64,000 nt of DNA from Oligoflexales bacterium (GTDB lineage: Bacteria; Bdellovibrionota_B; Oligoflexia; Oligoflexales; JALZUQ01), in the NCBI GenBank assembly GCA_023301465.1, contig JALZUQ010000038.1, forward strand, positions 40,513 to 104,512, given 5' to 3'. The position numbers were made by a program, and so were the translations under genes. Positions 21,215 to 31,252 of this stretch are shown here, in pieces. Below the pieces are notes generated by a model that was not told the DNA's origin, searched no databases, and saw only the letters and a program-made list of their open reading frames with translations. Positions within the stretch are counted from its first letter, which is position 1; each line of letters begins with the position of its first letter.

Positions 21215-21393
21215 TGGTGGTTCAATATACTGTGGTAGACGCTTTCTACACTAAAACCAACAAACAGGTCAAAAAATTAGCTACTTTCAGCTTAAAACTT
21301 TGAAAAAACAGAGCTAACAATCTAATATTATTATTATTTTATATATAGCCCTACCCCCCAAACTATACTATAACCACTTACATAGATTGAAGA

Positions 21394-22710
21394 ATGAAGG
21401 AGTTTACCATGGAAGAAAAATCATTTTCTCGCTCAAAGACAGCTTATGAACAAGCCAAAAAACTGATGCCGGGTGGCGTAAACTCTCCTGTACGAGCTTT
21501 CCAAAGTGTCGGTGGCTCTCCACTCTTCATCTCAAAAGCAGACGGAACTTCACTATGGGATATCGACGGAAACCAATATACTGACTTTGTTGGTTCTTGG
21601 GGGCCTGCTATCTTGGGACACAATAATCCTAGCGTAAGAAAAGCCGTTCAAGAGGCCTGTGAAGGTGGATTAAGTTTTGGTGCTCCAACCCTTAAAGAAA
21701 CCACTCTCGCACAAGAGATTAGAGAAGCTGTTCCAAGCATGGAAAAACTCAGGCTTGTGAACTCAGGAACCGAAGCATGCATGTCTGCAATGCGGGTTGC
21801 TCGTGGATATACGAAAAAACCAGGGTTTATTAAATTTTCTGGCTGCTATCATGGGCATTGTGACTTCTATCTTGTAAAAGCTGGTTCTGGTGCACTAACA
21901 TTCGGGTCTCCAAACTCTGGAGGCGTTCCTGCAAACATTGTCAAAGATACTCACTTAATTCCATACAATGACCCTCAAGCCCTAAAAGAGTGTATTGCTT
22001 CTCACTCTGACATAGGCACCATTATTTTAGAACCAATGATGGGTAACTGCGGATTTATCAAGCCTGAAACTGAGTTTTTAGAAACTATCAGAGAGCTTCA
22101 ATCAGAACATAATATTTGCATTATTTTTGATGAGGTCATGACAGGTTTTCGTGTAGCATTTGGTGGAGCTCAATCTATCTTAAATTTTAAGCCTGACCTT
22201 TCTACATTTGGCAAGGTAATCGGTGGAGGCATGCCCTTGGCTGCATATGGTGGCAACTCAAAGATAATGGCATGTGTTGCACCTGAAGGAGATGTATATC
22301 AAGCTGGGACACTCTCTGGAAATCCCATTGCAGTAACCGCTGGATTAGAAACCATCTCCCAACTAAAAAACAAAGACTATTTAGTTCTTGATCAACAAAG
22401 TAAAAAAATCTCAGAAGGAATGAAATCTATTGCTTCTGATTATAACCTTCCGATTCAAACGGATCACTGTGGTGGGATGTTTGGTTTCTTTTTTACTAAG
22501 CATCGAATTAATAATTATGAGACTTCTTCTCATCTTTCTACAAAAACTTATCAAAGATTCTTTCAATATATGCTTCAACATAATTTTTATTTTGCACCGT
22601 CAGCATATGAAGCTTCTTTTTTATCGTTTTTACATACAAATCCACAAATTGAATTATTCTTAAAGCATTTTAAAAACTTTTGTGAATATGAAATGGAACA
22701 ATCTGTATGA
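21394..22710 (+). CDS. hemL: Glutamate-1-semialdehyde 2,1-aminomutase
   Basis: SRSKTAYEQAKKLMPGGVNSPVRAF; FGKVIGGGMPLAAYGG; YQAGTLSGNPIAVTAG. Confidence 0.96.
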   Translation: MKEFTMEEKSFSRSKTAYEQAKKLMPGGVNSPVRAFQSVGGSPLFISKADGTSLWDIDGNQYTDFVGSWGPAILGHNNPSVRKAVQEACEGGLSFGAPTLKETTLAQEIREAVPSMEKLRLVNSGTEACMSAMRVARGYTKKPGFIKFSGCYHGHCDFYLVKAGSGALTFGSPNSGGVPANIVKDTHLIPYNDPQALKECIASHSDIGTIILEPMMGNCGFIKPETEFLETIRELQSEHNICIIFDEVMTGFRVAFGGAQSILNFKPDLSTFGKVIGGGMPLAAYGGNSKIMACVAPEGDVYQAGTLSGNPIAVTAGLETISQLKNKDYLVLDQQSKKISEGMKSIASDYNLPIQTDHCGGMFGFFFTKHRINNYETSSHLSTKTYQRFFQYMLQHNFYFAPSAYEASFLSFLHTNPQIELFLKHFKNFCEYEMEQSV

Positions 22711-23666
22711 ATTCACCTAATACAATCGCTTGGGTGAAGTATTGGAATATGTATCCTTTAAAATATGAGTTTGAAAAGATCACAAAAAAATCTTTTAACA
22801 TCATAGAGGATCACCCTAAAACTATTAATGAACTGGTAAGAAAAAACAAAGTTTCAAGTGGTCCATGCTCAAGTATTTGCTTGAATCACTACCCAAATAT
22901 GAAAAATATTAGCCCTCACGGGGTTTGTGCTGCAGACCATGTTTATTCTGTTATCGCCGTCATCCAAGGTCAAGAAGAAGGTATTTACCAACACATAAAA
23001 AAACGCAACCTTGTTGCTAAAAAAATTTTAGAAAAACATAACCTTCAAAATTTTAATGAACGCACTTCGGCATGGAAAGAGCTTGCTCAATACTCTATAT
23101 CGAACCCATACAAAAACCCTCCAAAGCTTGTACTGTCTGCAGACTCTGAAACAAGTGTACAGCTTATAAAAATTTTATCATTTTTATGGTTTGGTAAAAT
23201 CAATATTAACGAACACGATCAAGATGCTTGGAGCTTAAAGCTTGTCATAGGAGATAAGGCTTTAACTCATTTCTTTAGCAAAAAACGACAATCTAATAGC
23301 CATACTCTAGATTTAGGTCACCAATGGTATGAACTGACGGCATTGCCTTTTGTTTATGCTATTTGGCAATCTACAAAATCTAAAGACCCCAGATTGACTG
23401 AAGCTCTCAATGAGGCTGCTATTAAGGCCGAGCTAAACATGAGAGAGAATCCCGACATATACTTTAAAAAACTTCAAATCACTGAGCAACAAGCCATTCA
23501 GCTTATCCCCTACTGGAAAAAAATTTATTATAGAATATCTACAAGAGAAGAAACGTCATTAAACTTGTTTTTAGATTTTGCAAGGTTCCTTGCACAACCT
23601 AGTTCCATGACAAACCAAATGAGCCGATGGCAATCAAAAAAAAATCATTTAAGCTTGAGAGATTAA
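22707..23666 (+). CDS. mqnA: Chorismate dehydratase MqnA-like (futalosine menaquinone pathway)
   Basis: KLVIGDKAL...LDLGHQWYELTALPFVYAIW; start overlaps the hemL stop. Confidence 0.75.
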   Translation: MNSPNTIAWVKYWNMYPLKYEFEKITKKSFNIIEDHPKTINELVRKNKVSSGPCSSICLNHYPNMKNISPHGVCAADHVYSVIAVIQGQEEGIYQHIKKRNLVAKKILEKHNLQNFNERTSAWKELAQYSISNPYKNPPKLVLSADSETSVQLIKILSFLWFGKININEHDQDAWSLKLVIGDKALTHFFSKKRQSNSHTLDLGHQWYELTALPFVYAIWQSTKSKDPRLTEALNEAAIKAELNMRENPDIYFKKLQITEQQAIQLIPYWKKIYYRISTREETSLNLFLDFARFLAQPSSMTNQMSRWQSKKNHLSLRD

Positions 23667-23732
23667 GCCTGATCATGCGATCATATAAAGGTATTCTTTC
23701 AATTAACTCAAAAACCCCTGAGGCATCAGAAC

Positions 23733-24158
23733 ATGGAAGAAAAATCGGTTGAAATACTTGGCTTTAACTTAAAAAGTAATATTGAATTCCTCTCAAATAT
23801 TAAAGGATTTGAGTCTGCGGAATTGAACCTCATTCAATCTATAGCTCAGTTAATGCAAAAACAAAGGTGGGCTGCCAAAACCACTATTTTTGAAGAGGGA
23901 GATTCAGCGGAAGCATTCTATATTATTGATACTGGCACTGTGAATATTATCAAGAACGGTAAAAAAATTGCACAACTTCATGGAAAAAATTTCTTTGGTG
24001 AGATCGGAGTTCTCGAAGCGGCAGTGCGTGGAGCAAACGTAGAAACTGAGTCAGAATGTATCATATATCTTATTCCCGGATTTACACTTAAAAATCTTGC
24101 TCAGAAAAACTCTGACTTTCAAAAATTCTTTCAAAACACTATTTTAGACCGAAAATAG
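23733..24158 (+). CDS. Cyclic nucleotide-binding (CAP_ED) domain protein
   Basis: AAKTTIFEEGDSAEAFYIIDTGTVNIIKNGKKIAQLHGKNFFGEIGVLEAAVRGANVETESE. Confidence 0.85.
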   Translation: MEEKSVEILGFNLKSNIEFLSNIKGFESAELNLIQSIAQLMQKQRWAAKTTIFEEGDSAEAFYIIDTGTVNIIKNGKKIAQLHGKNFFGEIGVLEAAVRGANVETESECIIYLIPGFTLKNLAQKNSDFQKFFQNTILDRK

Positions 24159-24845
24159 TCATTTGATGACTTAAATACAATTACGATAATTAAAGGCTTA
24201 GAGTCTCTGTTTTATTCTGAGTTTACTATTAAAATTGCACAACAAACAAAGAAAAATTATATAAATGAAATATTAGATCTTACGACGATTATCTCTAAGA
24301 ACGAAGTTCATAAGTTAATAAATCATTCTTCAATATTTTCAAGCAGTGTTTTAAAACTTCTGCTAGAAGGGATACCCCCAAATGAAAAACTTCATTTAGG
24401 ATTAGAATGCTTGCAAAAAAAACAGAAAGCCCATCATCATCGAAGTCAATTCCTATCAATAAAGAGAACAAAAGCTAGTTTTTATTACATCATTCTTTTA
24501 TTTGTTTTAATTTATTTATTTTGGCAAAAAACTATTTTTTCATCGTTAAATATTTCATGTATTTTGTTCAGTTTATGTGTTCATACTCTTTCTACTAAAG
24601 CATTACAAAATGAAATTTTAAAAATTAATCTGATCAGTTTAAAAAATATCATACATTTAATTGAAACATTAGATTCAATAGAAGAAGCGAAAATTAAAAG
24701 CACTATCCAAACAAGTTATATCAGCAACCAAAGTTCCATATTTAAAATAAATCAAATCATGCCACTTTGGGAATTCTTCGGGGTGTTTCTACCAATTATT
24801 CTATCAATTTTAGGCCCAGTATTATCTTACATTCAATATATTTAG
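24159..24845 (+). CDS. In-frame continuation of the cNMP-binding ORF after a single TAG; membrane segment
   Basis: 228 sense codons in the frame of 23733..24158 with no canonical start until an internal TTG (24411); one or two TM helices. Confidence 0.5.
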   Translation, partial: SFDDLNTITIIKGLESLFYSEFTIKIAQQTKKNYINEILDLTTIISKNEVHKLINHSSIFSSSVLKLLLEGIPPNEKLHLGLECLQKKQKAHHHRSQFLSIKRTKASFYYIILLFVLIYLFWQKTIFSSLNISCILFSLCVHTLSTKALQNEILKINLISLKNIIHLIETLDSIEEAKIKSTIQTSYISNQSSIFKINQIMPLWEFFGVFLPIILSILGPVLSYIQYI

Positions 24846-24847
24846 CA

Positions 24848-25411
24848 CTAACTGTAAAAAACTCTTTTTTCAGTAACGACAACATCTACACCAACATCAT
24901 TTTCAGACACCGGAATTTCAGACCTAATTCTTTGTTCAAAACAAACACCAATCTTCAATTTAAATTTATGAGTACTTAAATAGCGATCATAATATCCACC
25001 GCCGTAGCCAAGGCGATTCCCTTGATAATCAAACATTAACCCAGGAATTAAAATCAATGAGTTTTCAGTTTTTATTTCTTTAAACTTACTGACTAATGGT
25101 TCTTTTATTCCATAGCAATTTGTTGTAAAGGCTTGCCCTTCAAACCAAGGATAAAAATCCATTTCGTGCAACTTATAATCCTTAATTCTTGGATACAAAA
25201 ACTTAATGCCGTCTGGAATTGCAGGATCTATCACTGGTTCATCTTTAAAACCAAAAAAAGTAAAAATTGTTTCTGGTTGATATGATTCAATTAACTGATT
25301 AATTTTAAAAAGAATTTTTATCTGAGCAGACTCTCTAGAATGATCAGTGAAATCTAATTTTAAAAGATTTTGTCTAAGTCGATTTTTTTTATTTTCTATT
25401 TTACATTCCAT
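24848..25411 (-). CDS. 5-formyltetrahydrofolate cyclo-ligase
   Basis: KNRLRQNLL; ILIPGLMFDYQGNRLGYGGGYYDRYL; GVCFEQRI. Confidence 0.92.
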   Translation of the reverse strand: MECKIENKKNRLRQNLLKLDFTDHSRESAQIKILFKINQLIESYQPETIFTFFGFKDEPVIDPAIPDGIKFLYPRIKDYKLHEMDFYPWFEGQAFTTNCYGIKEPLVSKFKEIKTENSLILIPGLMFDYQGNRLGYGGGYYDRYLSTHKFKLKIGVCFEQRIRSEIPVSENDVGVDVVVTEKRVFYS

Positions 25412-25444
25412 AAAAAAAGCCTACCAAGTTATTGGTAGGCTTTC
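25412..25444 (-). terminator. Hairpin between the cyclo-ligase gene and the next gene (likely terminator)
   Basis: AGCCTACCAA-GTTA-TTGGTAGGCT with flanking A/T runs; terminates 25463..26560 on the minus strand. Confidence 0.85.
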
Positions 25445-25462
25445 TAATCATATTTTTAAAAA

Positions 25463-26560
25463 TTACTGAACACTCACACTAAAAGGTGAAGTGTATTCCC
25501 AGCGGCCAGATACTCTTGAAAAAGCACCCACTCGCATTTGGTACTGACCCGGCTCTGCACCATTTAACTGAGCAGACTCTGACGCTGTTGCATAACGAGT
25601 TGGGTTTGCCCAATCATTACTTTGACCAGGAATCATCTCAACACGGTAAGATGTCACATCCCCTGAAGTTTGCCAGCTGACGATTCCACCATTTGCTGCA
25701 ATAGAGCTTCCCGGCTGGGGTTGAATCACAGTTACGTTTGCTCTTGCTGGGGCACTTACAGTAAATGAACGAACTTCTGATTGAGAGCCATCTGAACTCA
25801 TCACTGCCCAAAACCATGTACCCGGCTTAGGGTTTGTATATGTGTATGATGATCCACCGTTTAAAGTGATTTTACGGTCAATAAATGCAAGTGATGGATG
25901 TCTTGAAAAGATGATATGTGATGCTGGCCCAGAAAAAGTGAACTTTGCACCAGATAAACCTTCATTGTACTCAATACTGTTGTTTGGTCCCGGAGCAATC
26001 AAACTCACTGAACCTGAAACAACTTGATTTGGCATTACATCATTAGCTTCAGTTTCGTATGCATCAGGAGCAATTTCTGAAACATCTGGATTGTCTAATT
26101 CCGGTCCTTGTACAATTTCAGCTGGGGCAGATTCAACTACTTCTGCTGGTTCTTCGACCACCATTTTTTCTTTTATTGCTGGCGGTTCATCAGATGAAGC
26201 TTCTTCCGTTTTTGTTTCCGCAACAGCTGCTTCTGGTGTTTCGGTCGCATCAGATACTTCTTCTGTTGTTGGCTCAGTTGAAGCTGTATCATAATCCTCT
26301 TCACCTCCCATTAATAAGAAGTAAGATAAACCACCGATTAGAAGGAGCAAAAATAGAATAATAAAAATATTCTTGTTTTTATTGCCACCATTGAAATCGC
26401 CACTTTTAAAAATCTCAGAAACAGCATTTGTGTTTGTTCCAAAATTGGAAGAAAACTCGCCTTTGAGGTCTGCCGTAAACGGGTTGGTCTCCGGATTTGT
26501 GTGAGATGAAAACCCTTCCGACTGATTCAAGGGTTGATTGTTATTCTGCGTCGGGTTCAT
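25463..26560 (-). CDS. Single-pass membrane protein with low-complexity E/P/A linker and Ig/FnIII-like C-terminal domains
   Basis: TM (IFIILFLLLLIGGLSYFLLMGG); EEVSDATETPEAAVAET linker; two beta-rich repeats. Confidence 0.6.
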   Translation of the reverse strand: MNPTQNNNQPLNQSEGFSSHTNPETNPFTADLKGEFSSNFGTNTNAVSEIFKSGDFNGGNKNKNIFIILFLLLLIGGLSYFLLMGGEEDYDTASTEPTTEEVSDATETPEAAVAETKTEEASSDEPPAIKEKMVVEEPAEVVESAPAEIVQGPELDNPDVSEIAPDAYETEANDVMPNQVVSGSVSLIAPGPNNSIEYNEGLSGAKFTFSGPASHIIFSRHPSLAFIDRKITLNGGSSYTYTNPKPGTWFWAVMSSDGSQSEVRSFTVSAPARANVTVIQPQPGSSIAANGGIVSWQTSGDVTSYRVEMIPGQSNDWANPTRYATASESAQLNGAEPGQYQMRVGAFSRVSGRWEYTSPFSVSVQ

Positions 26561-26711
26561 AAGTCGATCCTATACTAGATAAATAATTTAAATGAACTCA
26601 TAGATTCTGTAATACATTCGGTGCTCACTGATAAACCTTAAGGAAGTAAGTGTTTAAATCCTTACTTATGATTTTAAAAAAAACATAAAAAACAATGATA
26701 GTTTAATAAAT

Positions 26712-27689
26712 TTAGGCGTTAACAAATTCGAAAATACTTTGAAACAATGCATCGTCAACACGAACATTTTGCCTAACCAGGTAAATATCAAAGCGAGAAT
26801 TAGAAAAAAAACTCTCTTGTCTGAAAAAATCTTTTTCAGACATAACAATTGGTAATCCTTTTTGAACTAAATCTACAAATGATTTTTTAGAGACCAACGC
26901 ATGATCATCTATAAAGAGTTGATGTGTGACGATATAATCAAGTTCTACTAATTGGTTTTTTAAAAACAAAGGTTTTGCAATTCCAGCAAATAATGAAATT
27001 TTCTTATGAACTTCAAGCGGTTTATTAGAAACAGCATGAAAAACACCCTCTATTTCAAAATTGCAGTGACTAATTCCGTTTTGTTTCTTATTCGTTTTTG
27101 TAAGAAGAGTTAAGTCTGCATTATCTTTTGTGAAAACAAACTCTCTTGAAAAAGGTCTAGTAAGATACTTTGAGAAGAAAAAATCACCCGTAACAAGACA
27201 AATATCAAAATCTCTTTTGATAGATAAATGCTGAAATCCATCATCTAAAATCCAATGAGTTGGGTTATATTTATCGTCAAAATTTAAAAATTTTGAAGCT
27301 GCTTCTTTTCTCTTTCTTCCGACAACAATAGGTACATTAGGGTTTTTCTTTGAAATCAACTTCGGCTCATCGCAGCTTTCTAACTTATGTCCAAAGACAA
27401 CTTTACCACCCCTCATTACGGCAAACTGATTTCTTTTCAATGAAGAACCATACCCACGAGTTAACACAACAGGACGAAAACCTTTAGACACAAGAGACTC
27501 CACCAAGTAGATAACTAATGGAGTTTTCCCAGTTCCGCCAAATTCAACATTACCAACAGACAACACATAACCAGACAACTCATCTGACCTTAACACACCT
27601 ATTTTATATAAAGTTCGCCTAAGCAATTGAATCGTATTTATAAAAAACCTTAAAGGCAGACTAAAAATATGAATCATGATTCTAACCAA
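26712..27689 (-). CDS. lpxK: Tetraacyldisaccharide 4'-kinase
   Basis: SVGNVEFGGTGKTPLVIYLVESL...PVVLTRGYG...HWILDDGFQHLSIKRDFDICLV. Confidence 0.94.
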   Translation of the reverse strand: MVRIMIHIFSLPLRFFINTIQLLRRTLYKIGVLRSDELSGYVLSVGNVEFGGTGKTPLVIYLVESLVSKGFRPVVLTRGYGSSLKRNQFAVMRGGKVVFGHKLESCDEPKLISKKNPNVPIVVGRKRKEAASKFLNFDDKYNPTHWILDDGFQHLSIKRDFDICLVTGDFFFSKYLTRPFSREFVFTKDNADLTLLTKTNKKQNGISHCNFEIEGVFHAVSNKPLEVHKKISLFAGIAKPLFLKNQLVELDYIVTHQLFIDDHALVSKKSFVDLVQKGLPIVMSEKDFFRQESFFSNSRFDIYLVRQNVRVDDALFQSIFEFVNA

Positions 27690-29404
27690 GCTTTAAATTC
27701 AGGAATGATTTTATTGTGCCTCATATCAATGAAATGAGTTTTTTGCCTAGAATCTATCCACAATACACAATCTGATTTTGTAAGTTGTTTTTTATCATGT
27801 GAGACCATTATTACAGTAATATTATTTTCTATAATTTGAGAATTTAAAATTTTTGTAAGTTTCTCTGAATTTTTAAGATCTAAAGCAGCAAAAGGCTCAT
27901 CTAACATCAAAAATTTCTTGCCAGAAATAATGGTTCGCATCAAAGCTATTCTTTGAGATTCCCCACCAGACAAACCAAAACGACTTGCATCAATCATGTC
28001 ATTAATAGAATGCTTAGAAAGATCAAACTCTTTAAACCAAGAAATCCATCCAGAATCCGAAATACTATCTATCTTATTTCCATACAAAATGTTTTCTTTT
28101 AAACTCCCATTGAATAAGAAGCTATATTGAGACATAAGAGCAAAAAAATTCTTTTGCCCATGGTCAGAATAAAGCCCTGCTAGCATTTCTAAAAATGTAG
28201 TTTTTCCCACCCCTGAATCACCCATGATTTTAATAAACCTGCATCTAGGCAATTGAATGTTTTCAAAGCGAAAGACACGGTTATGATCTTTCATAGACAT
28301 GTCTAAAATATTCAAATATTTATCTGTGACTTCAATCTTTACACTAGCATTTTTAACCTGATTAGACTCTGGAACCATTAGTTTGTTCACTTCATAAAGA
28401 GCACCTTGAACACGAGACCACCTAGAATATTGTTCACTAATATTTCTGACTGGCTTGACCATAAAAGCAAGTGATGCCAAAATTTGAAGAAAATACTCAG
28501 AATTAAAGTAGAACACATAACTTACGCCAATCATTAAGATGACAACAAATTCAATCGACGGGCTAAAAAAACTCGCTACTTTAAAGATTTTCTTTGCCGA
28601 TTTCGAAAAATCTACATTAAGATCCTTAAACTTTTGATTCATATAAAAAGTTGTATCGAATCTAAAAAACTCCTGAAAATTACTAAAATGGTCTAACCAC
28701 TCTGCCATTTTAGCCTGAATCCTTTGCAGTTTTTTTGAGTAACCAAACAAAAGGCTCGACACAAGCCTTATAAAGCCTCCAAGAAAAAAAGACACCGTAA
28801 GAACAATAAAAAAGACCTTTGGGTCAACCCAAAGAAGAATACAGACACTTGCAAAAACAATCGTCATATCGCGAATAACAACTTTACAAAAATCAGCAAA
28901 TAACCCTTGAAACAAAATAACATCATTCATGATGTGTGATGCCCATTGAGCATGATTTTTTTTGGAAATATTCAAGTAGTTTAGTTTTAAAAAACCAGAA
29001 AAAAATCGAACTCTTAAATTTGTTATGACTCTTAACACCAACACTTCAACTTGGTAGCTATACCAAAACAAACTAAGCGTTCTAACCAGACCAATACAAA
29101 ATAACACCAAAGGCACTAACCACACAAAATGTTGTAGGGAGCTTGGAATATCAATTGATAAGAATGAAGCAATTTTATCAAATAACTGACTGTCTTCTTT
29201 CAAGGCATCTTTTGAAAAACCAAACATAGTTTTGACAACAGGCCCGATCAAAAAAATCAACATTCCCTGAGAAACACTCATCACTAACAAAGCAATCAAA
29301 CAACTAACTAAGTTTTTTTTATGATTTCTTAACTGCTCTAAAACAAAACTTAATAAATGCTTCATTTCATAACCTTCTTCAACTCTTCTATAAAAGTTGA
29401 CCAA
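27674..29404 (-). CDS. ABC transporter, permease-ATPase fusion (MsbA-like lipid exporter position)
   Basis: Walker A GDSGVGKTT, signature LSGGESQRIALMR, Walker B FLMLDEPFAALD; sits between lpxB and lpxK. Start probably at MKHLLSF. Confidence 0.85.
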   Translation of the reverse strand: MVNFYRRVEEGYEMKHLLSFVLEQLRNHKKNLVSCLIALLVMSVSQGMLIFLIGPVVKTMFGFSKDALKEDSQLFDKIASFLSIDIPSSLQHFVWLVPLVLFCIGLVRTLSLFWYSYQVEVLVLRVITNLRVRFFSGFLKLNYLNISKKNHAQWASHIMNDVILFQGLFADFCKVVIRDMTIVFASVCILLWVDPKVFFIVLTVSFFLGGFIRLVSSLLFGYSKKLQRIQAKMAEWLDHFSNFQEFFRFDTTFYMNQKFKDLNVDFSKSAKKIFKVASFFSPSIEFVVILMIGVSYVFYFNSEYFLQILASLAFMVKPVRNISEQYSRWSRVQGALYEVNKLMVPESNQVKNASVKIEVTDKYLNILDMSMKDHNRVFRFENIQLPRCRFIKIMGDSGVGKTTFLEMLAGLYSDHGQKNFFALMSQYSFLFNGSLKENILYGNKIDSISDSGWISWFKEFDLSKHSINDMIDASRFGLSGGESQRIALMRTIISGKKFLMLDEPFAALDLKNSEKLTKILNSQIIENNITVIMVSHDKKQLTKSDCVLWIDSRQKTHFIDMRHNKIIPEFKAWLES

Positions 29405-30480
29405 GGATCGAGTTTTAGCATATCTTGAATAGTTCTCAAATCCGTTAAAACCCTTGAACGCTTAGACTCATCAAACAAAAGAGCTGTAATCTCTTTTTCA
29501 ATTTCTTCAAATTTTGGCGGCCCAATGAACTCGGCGAAGACACCTTTATCCAATATAAGGTTCGGAAGACCTATATAAGGTACCGCGATTATTTTTTTTC
29601 CAAAATAGTACTTTAGAGCACTTGTTTGATAAAAAATAATACTCGGCACACCCATAAGAGCTAATTCTAAAGTAACGGTACCCGAAGTAGCAAAGGCAAC
29701 ATCACAGGCTTTCATATGTTCGTATTGCTTACTATTTACAAAGAAAACACGATTACCAGGGTCTTGTATATTAACCCCTAGTAAATGAGCCACTTCTTCA
29801 ACTGAATAATTACTAGCAACGGGAATGATGATACCAATATTTGAAGGTAGCTTAAGATTTAAGTATGCAATAGCCTCTTTGGAACCTACAATTTCAGCTT
29901 TTCTAGACCCCGGCAAGAAACAAAGCCAACTTCCAAATGATCCATATTTATCTAAATTTTCAGGAACAATATGATTGATTCTTTTTGAATGCGGACTACC
30001 AATATACTGATAATCAACATGATGGCTTTTGAAAAACTTTTCCTCAAAAGGCAGAACACCAAAAACTTTGTCAAAACTTGCTTTAAATTTTTGAACTCTT
30101 TTTTGTCCCCACGCCCACACCTTGGGTGCAACAAATTGTATAACTTTAAAATTATATCCTCTTAATTTTTTACCAAGCCTAAAATGAAGACCTGGAAAAT
30201 CAATCAGAACACAAACATCAGGATTAAAATCTCGAACCTGATGAAGAATATTTTCTTCATAAATTTTTAAACGCAAAACATTTTTAACAACACTAGAAAA
30301 GCCCATCATACTAAGCTCTTCTATACAGCCTGCTGATGAAACCTTTAGCTCACGCATATTTGGTCCAGTCACAGCAAGTATTTCTATCTCTTTAAGTTCT
30401 TTTTGTAATACTCGAATCAGCTCTGCACCTAGCAGATCACCTGAAAGCTCTCCCGCTGATATGAATATTTTTTTAACGAC
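29362..30480 (-). CDS. lpxB: Lipid-A-disaccharide synthase; conserved N-terminus lies upstream of the first canonical start
   Basis: KKIFISAGELSGDLLGAELIRVLQKELKEIEILAVTGPNMRE; FVAPKVWAWGQKRVQKF; PGSRKAEI; ATSGTVTLE. Confidence 0.92.
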   Translation of the reverse strand, partial: VVKKIFISAGELSGDLLGAELIRVLQKELKEIEILAVTGPNMRELKVSSAGCIEELSMMGFSSVVKNVLRLKIYEENILHQVRDFNPDVCVLIDFPGLHFRLGKKLRGYNFKVIQFVAPKVWAWGQKRVQKFKASFDKVFGVLPFEEKFFKSHHVDYQYIGSPHSKRINHIVPENLDKYGSFGSWLCFLPGSRKAEIVGSKEAIAYLNLKLPSNIGIIIPVASNYSVEEVAHLLGVNIQDPGNRVFFVNSKQYEHMKACDVAFATSGTVTLELALMGVPSIIFYQTSALKYYFGKKIIAVPYIGLPNLILDKGVFAEFIGPPKFEEIEKEITALLFDESKRSRVLTDLRTIQDMLKLDPWSTFIEELKKVMK

Positions 30481-31252
30481 TCAAACCTCTTTTAGAAGCC
30501 CTAATAAAACTTGTAAATGTTTGTCTAACCTTAGAATCTTCGATGATTTCATCGATTTTTGAAAGAGCATCGGCCAAAGAATTATTCTCGTTAAAAACCA
30601 TTTTATACATGGTTTTGATCGACCTAATATCTTCTGAAGAAAACCCTGCTCTTTTTAGTCCTAAGATATTCAACCCCGTTGGACCTGCACGGTTTCCAAA
30701 AGCTGTCGTAAATGGAGTAACGTCAAGAGCAACCATAGATCCAGCAGCAATCATTGCGTAGTCACCAATACGAGCAAATTGATGAATTCCACTCACACCA
30801 CCAACAACAACATGGTTTCCAATCTCTGCATGACCAGCGACCTGAACCGCATTCGCAATAACACAGTTGTTTTGAATAATACAATCATGGGCTACATGGG
30901 TGTAGACCATAAATAAATTATTATCACCAATCACCGTTTTCATGCCGCCATGTTCAGTACCAATACTAATATTACTATATTCTCTAATCTGATTATTAGA
31001 CCCTATCCACAACTCAGCATTTTCGCCTTTAAACTTTAAGTCTTGAGGTTTGCTTCCAACCGTCGCAAATGGGAAAACTTCTGTCTTGCTACCAATATTT
31101 GTCTTACCCGTTATCACCGCATTAGGATGAACAATGGCACCATCACCAAGAGTAACCTGGGACCCAATAAATGCATTCGCACCAACTTGGACATTGGCAG
31201 ATAGCTCTGCTCCAGATTCCACAGAAGCCGAAGGGTGGATTTGATTACTCAC
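30473..31252 (-). CDS. lpxA: UDP-N-acetylglucosamine acyltransferase
   Basis: Hexapeptide repeats; IHPSASVESGAEL; FPFATVGSKPQDLKFKGE; YTHVAHDCII; GLNILGLKRAGFS. Confidence 0.96.
   Translation of the reverse strand: MSNQIHPSASVESGAELSANVQVGANAFIGSQVTLGDGAIVHPNAVITGKTNIGSKTEVFPFATVGSKPQDLKFKGENAELWIGSNNQIREYSNISIGTEHGGMKTVIGDNNLFMVYTHVAHDCIIQNNCVIANAVQVAGHAEIGNHVVVGGVSGIHQFARIGDYAMIAAGSMVALDVTPFTTAFGNRAGPTGLNILGLKRAGFSSEDIRSIKTMYKMVFNENNSLADALSKIDEIIEDSKVRQTFTSFIRASKRGLSR

Noticed and set aside
26059-26361. 100-aa and 67-aa + strand ORFs (26059..26361, 26091..26294)
   Set aside because: Antisense to the low-complexity E/P/A linker of the 25463..26560 protein; repetitive codon composition explains them.
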